From: Rikenellaceae bacterium
GTDB taxonomy: Bacteria; Bacteroidota; Bacteroidia; Bacteroidales; Rikenellaceae
Length of the DNA stretch: 64,000 nucleotides
Direction: 5' to 3'
Assembly: GCA_015059965.1 (NCBI GenBank)
Contig: SUZM01000001.1
Coordinates: forward strand, 1-64,000
The notes under the pieces were generated by a model. It saw nothing but the letters and a program-made list of their open reading frames with translations. It ran no database searches and was not told the origin of the DNA. Each line of letters opens with the position of its first letter. Positions within the stretch are counted from its first letter, which is position 1. Positions 25,804 to 34,331 of the stretch are shown here, piece by piece. Made by a program: the position numbers and the translations under genes.

Positions 25804-26583
25804 ATGCAGCTGAACCTCAAACGCCCGATCGTCTTCTTCGACCTGGAGACCACGGGAGTCGATACCTCGAAGGACCGCATCGTGGAGATCTCGCTGGTGA
25901 AGGTGATGCCGGGCGGCGAAAAGATCATCAAGACCCGCCGTCTGAATCCCGAGATGCCCATTCCGGCCGAGGCGACAGCCATACATCACATCACCGATGA
26001 GGATGTGAAGGATTGCCCCACCTTCAAACAGGTGGCCAAATCGCTTGCCCAATTCCTCGAGGGGTGCGACTTCGGAGGATTCAACTCCAACCGATTCGAC
26101 CTGCCGATGCTTGTTGAGGAGTTTCTGCGGGTCGGTGTGGATGTCGATTTCAAGCGCCGCAAGTTTATCGACGTGCAGAACATCTTCCACAAGATGGAGC
26201 AGCGCACGCTGGTGGCCGCCTACAAGTTCTACTGCCAAAAGGATTTGACCGAGGCCCACTCGGCCGAGGCTGACACGCTGGCCACCTACGAGGTACTCGA
26301 GGCCCAGTTGGATCGCTATCCCGAGCTGCAGAACGACATCGCGGCCCTGGCCGAGTTCTCCTCGCGGGGCGAGACGGCAGACTTCGCAGGCCGCATCGGC
26401 TACAACGACAAGGGCGAGGAGATCCTCCTGTTCGGTAAATACAAAGACCGAAAGGTGGAGGAGATCTTCCGCATCGAACCCGGCTACTACGCCTGGATGA
26501 TGAACGGAGATTTCCCGCTCTACACCAAGAAGGTGATCACCGAGATCTACATGCGCTCGAGACAGCCCAAGCCGAACCGGTAA
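25804..26583 (+). CDS. DnaQ-like 3'-5' exonuclease with ExoX-type C-terminal domain
   Basis: 259 aa. The DEDDh exonuclease domain occupies about residues 1-175: FFDLETTGVD (Asp-Glu), NSNRFDLPML (Asp) and HSAEADTLAT (His, Asp). The C-terminal part (FGKYKDRKVEEIF...YYAWMMNG) matches the short domain at the end of exonuclease X. It could be the proofreading epsilon subunit or a separate repair exonuclease; co-location with dnaN supports a replication role. No clamp-binding motif is obvious. Confidence 0.9.
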   Translation: MQLNLKRPIVFFDLETTGVDTSKDRIVEISLVKVMPGGEKIIKTRRLNPEMPIPAEATAIHHITDEDVKDCPTFKQVAKSLAQFLEGCDFGGFNSNRFDLPMLVEEFLRVGVDVDFKRRKFIDVQNIFHKMEQRTLVAAYKFYCQKDLTEAHSAEADTLATYEVLEAQLDRYPELQNDIAALAEFSSRGETADFAGRIGYNDKGEEILLFGKYKDRKVEEIFRIEPGYYAWMMNGDFPLYTKKVITEIYMRSRQPKPNR

Positions 26584-26679
26584 GAGGCCGGGGAGAGTAC
26601 GCAGGGCCCCCGGTGTCCCCGGAGCCTTGGAGTGCATGGAGGCCTACGAAGGGCCACGACTAAATATAAAGTGAGATAC

Positions 26680-28635
26680 ATGAAGCGACTACTATGGATA
26701 CTGGCGCTGTGCAGCCTGCTCCCCACAGCGGGGATGGGCGCCGAGCCGCAAAAACGTTCGCAAAATATCGTCTACATCGACGGGACCAAGTACTACATCC
26801 ATACGGTCGGGGCGGGGGAGACCCCGGCCTCGATTGCCCGCCTCTATGGGGTGAGCGAAGCGGATCTCCTGAGCCACAACGCCACCCTGAAAGACGGCCT
26901 CAGAGAGGATCAAAGCGTAAAGATCCCCTTCAAGACTTCGGAGAGCGTCAAGGAGCAGGCTTCCGCCACTCAACCCCAAAAGCCCCTGAGCAAAAAGGAG
27001 GAGAAGGCCCTCAAAAAGAGCTTTTCCGAGCACTTTGTGGCCCCGGGCGAGACCCTCTATGCCATCTCGCGCCGCTATGAGATCTCGGTCGAGACCCTCA
27101 TGGAGGACAACCCCGATGCCGACCCTGCCCACCTCTCGATCGGCCAGAAGCTGCTGATCCGCAAGAAGGCGATCGGTCGCACGGACGAGAAGACAGCCCT
27201 AACGGAGATGGAGCGCTATGAGCAGGCGCTGAACCGCGCCTCGACGGACGATGCCTATCGCTACCATGTGGTCCAGCCCAAGGAGACGATCTACTCGCTG
27301 GCCCGCCGCTACAAGATGACCGAGCAGGAGCTCATCACGCTGAACCACCTCGAAGAGGGACTCAAGGCGGGTGCCATCCTGCGCATCCCGAAGGCAAATG
27401 CCCTTGCCGACAGTCGCCTGTTAACAGATCCCATTCCGCCCGGAGTGGTCTCGCCCGAGGAGAAGGCTCTGCTCATTAAGGATCTGCACGAAAAGAGCGA
27501 CTCCCTCGCGGAGGGTGGCGCCGAGACGCTTCAAATCGACACCACGCTTACGGCAGCACCCCAGGAGGTGATTCTGCACGCCCTGGCTCCGGCCGAGCGC
27601 CTGAAGGTGGTCCTGCTGCTTCCCTTGAGCCGTGAGGGGCGCAGCAACAGCAACTTTGCCGCCTTCTATCAGGGTTTTCTTCTGGGACTGGAGGAGGTCA
27701 AGACGCGCGGATTCTCGGTGGACGTAACCCTCTACGATACGGAGCGCAACCGCGAGCGGGTAGAGCACCTGCTGAGCGAAGAGCAGGCGCTGCAGCAAGC
27801 CCACCTGATCGTGGGCCCGATCTACCCCGATGGGCTGGAGCCCGTAGTGCGCTTTGCCGAAGAGCGGGCAATTCCCGTAGTGCTCCCCATGGGCGATCAA
27901 TCGACGGTGGAGAGCGATGTGCTCTTCTGCATGGCGCCGAGCGAGGAGACGAAATACGAGAAGCTCACGCCGCTGTTCGACGAGCAGACCACAATCACGC
28001 TGATCCGCACCGGAAAGGACGACCCCGAATTTGAGCAGGAGATTCTCCGCCTGATCGGGGAGCGCAGCTATCAATACCACAACTACCAATCGGTGCAGGG
28101 TGCCGAGCATGCCGAGCGTTCGGACCTCACGCCCCTGCTCAAGGAGCACGACAAGCACCTGCTGTTTGTGCTCTCCAACAACGAGGTGGACGTGGACCGC
28201 ATCCTGGCCTCTTTGGCCTCGGCCCAGACCAACATGCAGGCCCGCAGCCAGCGGGTTCCCGAGTTCACGGTCGTGGGCCACTCGCGCTGGAACCGCTACT
28301 CGAACATCGACCGTACGACCTACTTCAAGGATCGGGTGGTGCTGATCTCGAACTTCCACGCCAAGCGCGACAACGACCGCGTGCGCGAATTCGACAGCCG
28401 CTATCTCCGCTACTTTGGGGCGTTGCCCACACTCTACGCCTACCGCGGCTATGAGACGGCCCGCATCTTCTGCCCCGCGATGTTCTCCGACATCGAGTAC
28501 GACATGGAGGGACGCCGCTACAACCCGTTGCAGACCTACTACACCTTCGAGCAGCGCGAAGGATCGCTCACCCACATCAACCGCGAGTGGGTACGCGTGA
28601 ACTACAACCCCGATTTCACCATCACCATCGAATAA
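26680..28635 (+). CDS. LysM-repeat protein with periplasmic-binding-protein-like domain
   Basis: 651 aa from ATG 26680, where the signal peptide (ending GMGA) begins. Three LysM repeats follow: YIHTVGAGETPASIARLYGV, FVAPGETLYAISRRYEI and YHVVQPKETIYSLARRYKM. They are separated by charged linkers. From about residue 315 on there is a type 1 periplasmic-binding fold (LKVVLLLPLSREGR, LIVGPIYPDGLEPVV). LysM binds peptidoglycan; the combination recalls LpoA-type activators of penicillin-binding proteins, but direct evidence for that role is lacking. It is likely periplasmic and wall-bound. 96 nt after the exonuclease gene, 10 nt before rex. Confidence 0.85.
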   Translation: MKRLLWILALCSLLPTAGMGAEPQKRSQNIVYIDGTKYYIHTVGAGETPASIARLYGVSEADLLSHNATLKDGLREDQSVKIPFKTSESVKEQASATQPQKPLSKKEEKALKKSFSEHFVAPGETLYAISRRYEISVETLMEDNPDADPAHLSIGQKLLIRKKAIGRTDEKTALTEMERYEQALNRASTDDAYRYHVVQPKETIYSLARRYKMTEQELITLNHLEEGLKAGAILRIPKANALADSRLLTDPIPPGVVSPEEKALLIKDLHEKSDSLAEGGAETLQIDTTLTAAPQEVILHALAPAERLKVVLLLPLSREGRSNSNFAAFYQGFLLGLEEVKTRGFSVDVTLYDTERNRERVEHLLSEEQALQQAHLIVGPIYPDGLEPVVRFAEERAIPVVLPMGDQSTVESDVLFCMAPSEETKYEKLTPLFDEQTTITLIRTGKDDPEFEQEILRLIGERSYQYHNYQSVQGAEHAERSDLTPLLKEHDKHLLFVLSNNEVDVDRILASLASAQTNMQARSQRVPEFTVVGHSRWNRYSNIDRTTYFKDRVVLISNFHAKRDNDRVREFDSRYLRYFGALPTLYAYRGYETARIFCPAMFSDIEYDMEGRRYNPLQTYYTFEQREGSLTHINREWVRVNYNPDFTITIE

Positions 28636-28645
28636 CCCCTGCACC

Positions 28646-29287
28646 ATGGCAAACATCCCCCACGGCATCCCCGAAAAGACCATCGAACGCCTGAGTGAGT
28701 ACCGCCGCACCCTGTTGGCCAGCCACAAGCAGGGCATCACCCACATCTTCTCGCACGTCTTGGCCGGCATGCACGGCATCACGGCCGTGCAGGTACGCCG
28801 CGACCTGATGCTCATCGGCTTCTCGAGCGACACGAAAAAGGGCTACGACGTGAAGGTGCTGATCGAGTTCATCGGCCGCATCCTCGACAGCGAGCAGCCG
28901 ATGAACATCGCTGTGCTGGGCATGGGTCACCTCGGCCAGGCCATCTCCAAGTATTTCAACGGCAAAAACCTCAAGCTGCGCATCGTGGCAGCCTTCGACA
29001 TCGACCCCGAGAAGGTGGGATCGGAGATCAACAGCATCCCCATCTTCCACATGGAGGAGTTCGAACAGCGCGTCGAGGCGCTCGACATCTCGCTGGTGAT
29101 CGTCTCGCTCCCCTCAAAGGTTGCCCCCGACCTGGTGGTCCCGATCATCAACGCCGGCATCAAGGGGGTCCTAAACTTCACCTCCTCGCCCTTGAGCTTC
29201 CCGCAGGGTATCGTCGTCGAGAACTACGACATCACCACGCTGCTCGAAAAGGTGGCCTACTTCGTCAAAGAGGGAGAGGAGCAGTAA
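28646..29287 (+). CDS. rex: redox-sensing transcriptional repressor Rex
   Basis: 213 aa. The N-terminal winged helix (about 1-75: TIERLSEYRRTLLASHKQGI...AQVRRDLM region) binds DNA. The C-terminal Rossmann domain has GMGHLGQAI as its NAD(H) loop. Rex senses the NADH/NAD+ ratio and represses fermentation and respiratory genes under oxidising conditions. No full Rex operator is visible in this window, so its targets lie elsewhere. Placed between the LysM gene and ribF-like gene in the same run. Confidence 0.95.
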   Translation: MANIPHGIPEKTIERLSEYRRTLLASHKQGITHIFSHVLAGMHGITAVQVRRDLMLIGFSSDTKKGYDVKVLIEFIGRILDSEQPMNIAVLGMGHLGQAISKYFNGKNLKLRIVAAFDIDPEKVGSEINSIPIFHMEEFEQRVEALDISLVIVSLPSKVAPDLVVPIINAGIKGVLNFTSSPLSFPQGIVVENYDITTLLEKVAYFVKEGEEQ

Positions 29288-29312
29288 TTTTGAATTCTAA
29301 ATTTTGAAATTT
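29286..29312. repeat. (AATTTTG)n/AATTC heptamers at the ribF-like start
   Basis: Degenerate AATTTTGAATTC...AAATTTTGAAATTT units fill the 16-nt gap between rex and the ribF-like gene and include the putative TTG start codon. Confidence 0.5.
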
Positions 29313-30053
29313 ACATTGTCCATACCTCCCCGCCCCTTTGGGCGGCCCATTGCGGCTACCGTAGGCTCCTACGACGGAGTCCACGCGGGGCATCGTGTCC
29401 TGCTGGCCCACACCCGCGCCGAGGCACAACGATTGGGGGGCGAGAGCCTGGTCATCACCTTCGATCCGCACCCGCGGCTGGCCCTCGATCCCGCGTGTGG
29501 GATGCGCCTGCTGAGCTCGACGAAGGAGAAGGAGCTGTTGCTCTCCCGCGAGGGTATCGACCACCTGCTGGTCATCCCCTTCGATCGGGCGTTCAGCCGC
29601 CTGGCCCCGGCCGAATTTCTGCGCCTGCTGGTCGAGCGGGTGGGGGTGAAGAGCCTTGTGGTGGGCTACGACCACCGCTTCGGGCGCGACAAGTCGGGGG
29701 GCCGCGACCTGCTGGAGGAGCTCAAGGAGGAGCTGGGGCTCGAGGTCGTGGAGGTCCCCGAGCAGGAGATGGAGTCGGAACATGTCAGCTCCACCGTGGT
29801 GCGGCGCCTGATCCAACAAGGGGAGATGGCCCACGCCGCCCGCCTGCTGGGCCACAACTACCTGATGCACGCCACGATCAGCCTCTCGGGTGAGGTGCAC
29901 TCCACGGAGCGCCACAAGCTGCTGCCGCCCCAAGGAGAGTACGGGATCCTGATCGAGGAGAAGGAGTACCGGCTGCACATCGCGGAAGACAAAATGTATG
30001 CTCCTGATTTTAAGGGCGAAGAGAAAGATTATATCATCGAATTTATTAAATAA
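29304..30053 (+). CDS. RibF-like FAD synthetase lacking a recognisable riboflavin-kinase domain
   Basis: 249 aa. The nucleotidyltransferase half is intact: GSYDGVHAGHRVLL (HxGH), ITFDPHPR, and SSTVVRRLIQQG. Full RibF proteins are about 310 aa and continue with a flavokinase domain (GxxxGFPTAN); here the last ~65 residues (from HATISLSGEV) are divergent and lack that motif. It may therefore only adenylate FMN, or act on another substrate. No ATG is available before the first motif; a TTG at 29304 inside an AT heptamer repeat is the best start (alternative TTG 29316). Confidence 0.78.
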   Translation: MKFTLSIPPRPFGRPIAATVGSYDGVHAGHRVLLAHTRAEAQRLGGESLVITFDPHPRLALDPACGMRLLSSTKEKELLLSREGIDHLLVIPFDRAFSRLAPAEFLRLLVERVGVKSLVVGYDHRFGRDKSGGRDLLEELKEELGLEVVEVPEQEMESEHVSSTVVRRLIQQGEMAHAARLLGHNYLMHATISLSGEVHSTERHKLLPPQGEYGILIEEKEYRLHIAEDKMYAPDFKGEEKDYIIEFIK

Positions 30054-30067
30054 CAAGCCAAGACAGC

Positions 30068-30469
30068 ATGAAGATTTCTCACGACCTGAAGCTCCGCGTT
30101 CGTTACGAGGAGACCGACCAGATGGGGGTGGTTCACCACTCGAATTATATTGTCTATTACGAGGCTGCACGCTCGTCGCTGATGCGCTCGTTAGGGGTGT
30201 CGTATGCCGAGATGGAGGCCCGCGGGGTGATGATGCCGATCCTCGATGTGGAGTCGAAATACCTGTGGCCGGCCTACTTCGAGGAGGAGCTCACGGTGCG
30301 CGTGATGATCGATGAGGAGCCCATGGCTCGCGCCACGTTCCGCTATGAGGTCTACAACGAAGCGGGCCGCCTGATCAATACGGGCAAGACCGTCCTGGGC
30401 TTTATTCGCAGCGACACGCGCCGCCCCTGCCGTGTCCCGCAGTGGTTCGTGGAGCTGCTTAACAAATAG
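30068..30469 (+). CDS. hotdog-fold acyl-CoA thioesterase
   Basis: 133 aa, 4-hydroxybenzoyl-CoA thioesterase/YbgC type. The catalytic stretch is EETDQMGVVHHSNYIVYYEA, with the catalytic Asp at residue 19 followed by the hydrophobic hotdog helix. It hydrolyses short or aromatic acyl-CoA or acyl-ACP in the cytoplasm; substrate not determinable. 14 nt after the RibF-like gene, last gene of the plus-strand run. Confidence 0.9.
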   Translation: MKISHDLKLRVRYEETDQMGVVHHSNYIVYYEAARSSLMRSLGVSYAEMEARGVMMPILDVESKYLWPAYFEEELTVRVMIDEEPMARATFRYEVYNEAGRLINTGKTVLGFIRSDTRRPCRVPQWFVELLNK

Positions 30470-30487
30470 CGGTCAGCCGAATTACTC

Positions 30488-30547
30488 CCTTGCGTAACGT
30501 GTAACGCGTAACATGGCTATAGCCCCCATGTTACGCGTTACGCGTTA
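30488..30547. repeat. palindromic (GTTACGC)n heptamer hairpin at convergent 3' ends
   Basis: CGTAACGTGTAACGCGTAACATGG on one side pairs with CCATGTTACGCGTTACGCGTTACGG on the other: three heptamers, a centre and three inverted heptamers. It lies between the thioesterase gene and aroE and includes the aroE stop codon (TAA at 30533-30531). It probably ends transcription from both sides, though no clear U-tract is present. Confidence 0.7.
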
Positions 30548-31307
30548 CGGCCATGGGTGGGGCTGAATTGACGATTTGCCAGATGCTCCATGAGGCCTCA
30601 GCCTGGCTGCGGAGCATGAGGTCGCCACTCATGGTATGGGCATCAGAGGCGGCACCGCGCCGCAGAAACTCCGTGAAGGGGGGATTATAGACCAGGTCGA
30701 AGAGGTAGTGGTCGGAGGTGAGGCATTCGTAAGGGAGTTCGGGGGCCTCCTCCACCGCGGGGTAGGTCCCCAAGGGGGTGGCGTTGATGATCAGCTTGGC
30801 GCCGATCACCACCTTCTGAGGCAGATCTTGGTAGGTATACTCCCCGCGCCCGGGTGTGCGCGAGACCAGTGCATAGGGGATCTTCATCTCCCGCAGCACA
30901 TACTGCACGGCCTGCGAGGCTCCGCCCGTACCCAGAATAAGGGCCTGCGCGGGCCGCTCGTTGCATAAAAAGCGCTGGAGCGAATCTGCAACGCCCAGGT
31001 AATCGGTATTATAGCCTACCCAACGGTCATACTCGCGCTTGACACAGTTCACCGCGCCAATCCATCGTGCCGTATCATCCAGCCGGTCGAGATAGGGGAT
31101 GATGCTCTGCTTGTAAGGGTTCGTCACATTAAAGCCCCGAAGGTTGGGATGCGCCTCCAAAAAGGCGGGCAGGGCCTCGATTTCGGGCAGCTCGAAGAGC
31201 GTGTAAGAGTAGCGCGGCCTCTCGCAGTGGCCGAAGTGCGCATTGAAATAGCGCTCCGAAAAGGAGTGCTTCAGCGTGCGACCGATCAACCCAAATTCCA
31301 AAACCAT
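30531..31307 (-). CDS. aroE: shikimate dehydrogenase
   Basis: 258 aa. NADPH-dependent reduction of 3-dehydroshikimate in aromatic amino-acid synthesis. Seen: SFSERYFNAHF (substrate-binding serines), GFNVTNPYKQSIIPYLD with the catalytic Lys, and the cofactor loop GTGGASQAVQYVL. The C-terminal residues VTRNA are encoded by the heptamer palindrome that covers the stop codon. Third gene of hisS-S41-aroE, 6 nt after the protease. Confidence 0.93.
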   Translation of the reverse strand: MVLEFGLIGRTLKHSFSERYFNAHFGHCERPRYSYTLFELPEIEALPAFLEAHPNLRGFNVTNPYKQSIIPYLDRLDDTARWIGAVNCVKREYDRWVGYNTDYLGVADSLQRFLCNERPAQALILGTGGASQAVQYVLREMKIPYALVSRTPGRGEYTYQDLPQKVVIGAKLIINATPLGTYPAVEEAPELPYECLTSDHYLFDLVYNPPFTEFLRRGAASDAHTMSGDLMLRSQAEASWSIWQIVNSAPPMAVTRNA

Positions 31308-31313
31308 AAGCTG

Positions 31314-32924
31314 CTATTTGTCTCTGAAAAACGACAACTCCGCGGGCAGTTCCCGAGCCGCGAGGAGCTCTCGTGCGCGGTTGAGGGCCCGATTTCCCCG
31401 GGCATCGTTCCAAGCGCGAATGCGCACCTGCGAACCGTAGAGGGCCGTGGCGAGGGCCACGCGCAACTGGAGATTGATCCACTCACGCGAGCGCTCGGCC
31501 TCGGGGGTATAAACCAGCCCCTGCTCCGCAGCATGGCTCTTCAGGGCCTCGAAAAGGCTCTCGGACTCCTCGTGCGTGGGGTTGAATTGATCGTAGGCAG
31601 GGTAGCGAGCGAGGAGCTCCGCGCGGTTGCGATCGACATGGGAGAGGACAAAATCATTCAAGAGGTTGCGGCGGATCAACTCGCCGTAGTAGGGGCTATA
31701 GCCCGAGGTGTCGGCCTCGATCACCACATCGGGACGGATGCCGCCACCCCCCACCACCTCACGTCCTAAGCGCAGAGTACGGTAGCGGGGCAGGCTGTCG
31801 GGCAGGGTATCGACCCCACCGCTCAGGCGGCGCTTCAGATGGGCCGCATAGTAGGCCTCACGCTCTCCGGGGGCATAGGGGCGCTGAATCACCCGCCCCG
31901 AAGGGGTGTGGTAGCGGGCAATGGTGATGCGCACGGCCGATCCGTCACCCAAGCCGATCTGTCGCTGCACCAACCCCTTGCCAAAGGTGGGACGTCCCAC
32001 AATCAGGCCGCGATCCCAATCCTGAACGGCTCCCGCGACGATCTCGGCCGCCGAGGCCGACTGCTCATCAACCAGGAGCACGAGCTCACCCTTGCGGTAG
32101 AGCCCTCGATGCGAAGCGCCATGTGTCTGCTCGGCCACAGCCCGCCCCTCGGTGGAGACGATGAGCGACCCCGCAGGCAGAAACTGCTCCCCGACACGAA
32201 TGGCCTGCTGCAACAAACCACCCGGGTTGCCCTGCAAATCGAGGATCAGCCGCTCGACGTGGCCTAAGGCCTCAAGTGCAGCTTCAACCTCCTGGCTCGT
32301 GGTGCGCCCGAAACGGTCGATCTTGATGTAACCCGTCCCGTCATCGAGCCGGTAGGCGGCACTCACCGTATGGAGCGGCACGCGGTCGCGCACAAGCGTA
32401 AAGAGCAGTAAATCCCCATACATAGGTCGCATCACCTCAAGCTCCACTTTCGACCCCTGGTCGCCACGCAGATATTTGGGCACCTCATGCTGTTTGAGCC
32501 CCACGGCCGCGAGGGTATCGATCCTCAGGATGCGATCTCCGGCCCGGAGTCCCGCGCGCTCGGCCGCACCGCCGCCCAGCACATGCTGGACACGGATCGT
32601 ATCCATCACCACGCGAAACTCAATGCCGATGCCACTGAACTGCCCCTCCATGGAGACCTTCTCGGCCTCCATGGCCTCGCGATCCAAATAGGCCGAATGG
32701 GGATCCAGCTCCAAGAGCATGGCCCGGATCGCCTCCTCAACCAGGGGCGACATATCAACCGCCTCGACATAGAGGCCGTGCAGATAACGGTAGAAGCGTG
32801 TCAGCTTTTGGAGCTGCTCCATCGCCGCCTCTTGCGACGTGGGCCGCTCCGGGGTCTGTGCCTGCGCCCCCGCCCCCCAAAAGAGGGCGAGGAGCACCGC
32901 ACACAAGAGCATAAACCGCTTCAT
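31314..32924 (-). CDS. S41-family C-terminal processing protease
   Basis: 536 aa from ATG 32924 (a GTG two codons earlier is possible). After a signal peptide (ending AQAQ) come a PDZ domain (about 90-170: GIGIEFRV...LRAGDRIL) and the S41 protease core with catalytic Ser in DEQSASAAEIVAG and Lys in GKGLVQ. Such proteases trim periplasmic proteins at their C-termini. In the hisS operon, 16 nt after hisS. Confidence 0.92.
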   Translation of the reverse strand: MKRFMLLCAVLLALFWGAGAQAQTPERPTSQEAAMEQLQKLTRFYRYLHGLYVEAVDMSPLVEEAIRAMLLELDPHSAYLDREAMEAEKVSMEGQFSGIGIEFRVVMDTIRVQHVLGGGAAERAGLRAGDRILRIDTLAAVGLKQHEVPKYLRGDQGSKVELEVMRPMYGDLLLFTLVRDRVPLHTVSAAYRLDDGTGYIKIDRFGRTTSQEVEAALEALGHVERLILDLQGNPGGLLQQAIRVGEQFLPAGSLIVSTEGRAVAEQTHGASHRGLYRKGELVLLVDEQSASAAEIVAGAVQDWDRGLIVGRPTFGKGLVQRQIGLGDGSAVRITIARYHTPSGRVIQRPYAPGEREAYYAAHLKRRLSGGVDTLPDSLPRYRTLRLGREVVGGGGIRPDVVIEADTSGYSPYYGELIRRNLLNDFVLSHVDRNRAELLARYPAYDQFNPTHEESESLFEALKSHAAEQGLVYTPEAERSREWINLQLRVALATALYGSQVRIRAWNDARGNRALNRARELLAARELPAELSFFRDK

Positions 32925-32940
32925 AACCACGCGAAAGGAG

Positions 32941-34284
32941 CTACTCGAAATGTTGCTCGAAGATATCGAAGGCCACCTTGGTCTGCTCTCCCGAGCGCAT
33001 ATCCTTGACAGTGGCCATGCGCAGTTCGAGTTCTTCGGAGCCCACGATCACCACCTGCGGGATGCCGCGACGGTTGGCATACTCCATCTGCTTCTTCATC
33101 TTGGCCGCCTCGGGGTAGATCTCGGCGGCGATGCCGAGGTCGCGCAGCCGCTTGAGCAGCCCCAGGGCTGCCAACTCCTCCGCACCGCCAAAGTTGAGCA
33201 TCAGCACCTCCGTGGTGCAGTTCACCGCCTCGGGGAAGAGCTCCAGGCCCGTCATCACGTCGTAGATGCGGTCGGCACCGAACGAGATACCAACACCCGA
33301 GGTGTTCGGCAGACCGAAGATACCGGTCAGGTCGTCGTAGCGGCCGCCTCCACAGATCGAGCCGATGGGGTAGTCGTTGGCCTTCACCTCGAAGATGGCT
33401 CCCGTGTAGTAGTTCAAGCCACGGGCCAGCGAGAGGTCCAGCTCCACGTTGAGCCCGATGCCGAGCTTCTCAACATAGCCGAAGATCGTGCGCATCTCCT
33501 CAATACCCTTCCTACCCGTTTCAGACGAGCCGATCACCTGCTCGAGCTTCGCGAGCTTCTCCATATTGCTACCCGAGAGTTCGAGGATGGGTTGCAGGCG
33601 CTCGATGGCCGCCTCCTCAATGCCGCGCTCGCGGAGCTCGGCCTTCACAGCCTCGAGGCCGATCTTCTCCAACTTGTCGATCGCCACCGTGATATCGACC
33701 ATCTTGTCGGCATGGCCGATCGTCTCGGCAATGCCGTAGAGGATCTTGCGGTTGTTCATCTTCAGCGTAACCGAGATGCCCAGCTTGCGGAAGACACGCT
33801 CGACGATCTCCACCAGTTCCACCTCATTGAGCAGCGACTTGGAGCCGATCACATCGACATCGCACTGGTAGAACTCACGATAGCGCCCCTTCTGCGGGCG
33901 GTCGGCACGCCACACGGGCTGGATCTGGAAACGCTTAAAGGGGAAGACCAGCTCGCCCTGGTGCTGCACCACATAGCGGGCGAAGGGGACCGTCAGGTCG
34001 TAGCGCAATCCCTTTTCCGAGATCTTCGAAGCCTGGCGCACCTGCTCGTCCGTGAGGCCGGCAGCGTAGTCGCCCGAGTTGAGGATCTTGAAGAGGAGCT
34101 TGTCGCCCTCATCGCCATACTTGCCCAAAAGGGTCGAGAGGTTCTCCATCGCGGGGGTCTCCAACGGCGAGTAGCCAAAGGTGCGGAAGACCGATTTAAT
34201 CGTCTCAAAAATGTAGGTGCGGCGCATCATCTCCTGAGGCGAGAAGTCGCGCGTACCCTTTGGTATGGATGGTTTTTGTGCCAT
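32941..34284 (-). CDS. hisS: histidyl-tRNA synthetase
   Basis: 447 aa, class II synthetase. The N-terminal [15 protein letters not shown] leads to motif 1. The histidine-specific stretches [14 protein letters not shown] and [13 protein letters not shown] (motif 3 region) are present, with an anticodon-binding domain at the C-terminus ([15 protein letters not shown]...). Joins His to tRNA-His in the cytoplasm. First gene of hisS-S41-aroE. Confidence 0.97.
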   Translation of the reverse strand: MAQKPSIPKGTRDFSPQEMMRRTYIFETIKSVFRTFGYSPLETPAMENLSTLLGKYGDEGDKLLFKILNSGDYAAGLTDEQVRQASKISEKGLRYDLTVPFARYVVQHQGELVFPFKRFQIQPVWRADRPQKGRYREFYQCDVDVIGSKSLLNEVELVEIVERVFRKLGISVTLKMNNRKILYGIAETIGHADKMVDITVAIDKLEKIGLEAVKAELRERGIEEAAIERLQPILELSGSNMEKLAKLEQVIGSSETGRKGIEEMRTIFGYVEKLGIGLNVELDLSLARGLNYYTGAIFEVKANDYPIGSICGGGRYDDLTGIFGLPNTSGVGISFGADRIYDVMTGLELFPEAVNCTTEVLMLNFGGAEELAALGLLKRLRDLGIAAEIYPEAAKMKKQMEYANRRGIPQVVIVGSEELELRMATVKDMRSGEQTKVAFDIFEQHFE

Positions 34285-34331
34285 AATTCTTCTGCTTATT
34301 CAAAAAAAATCAAAATCGGGGAGCCGCCAAA

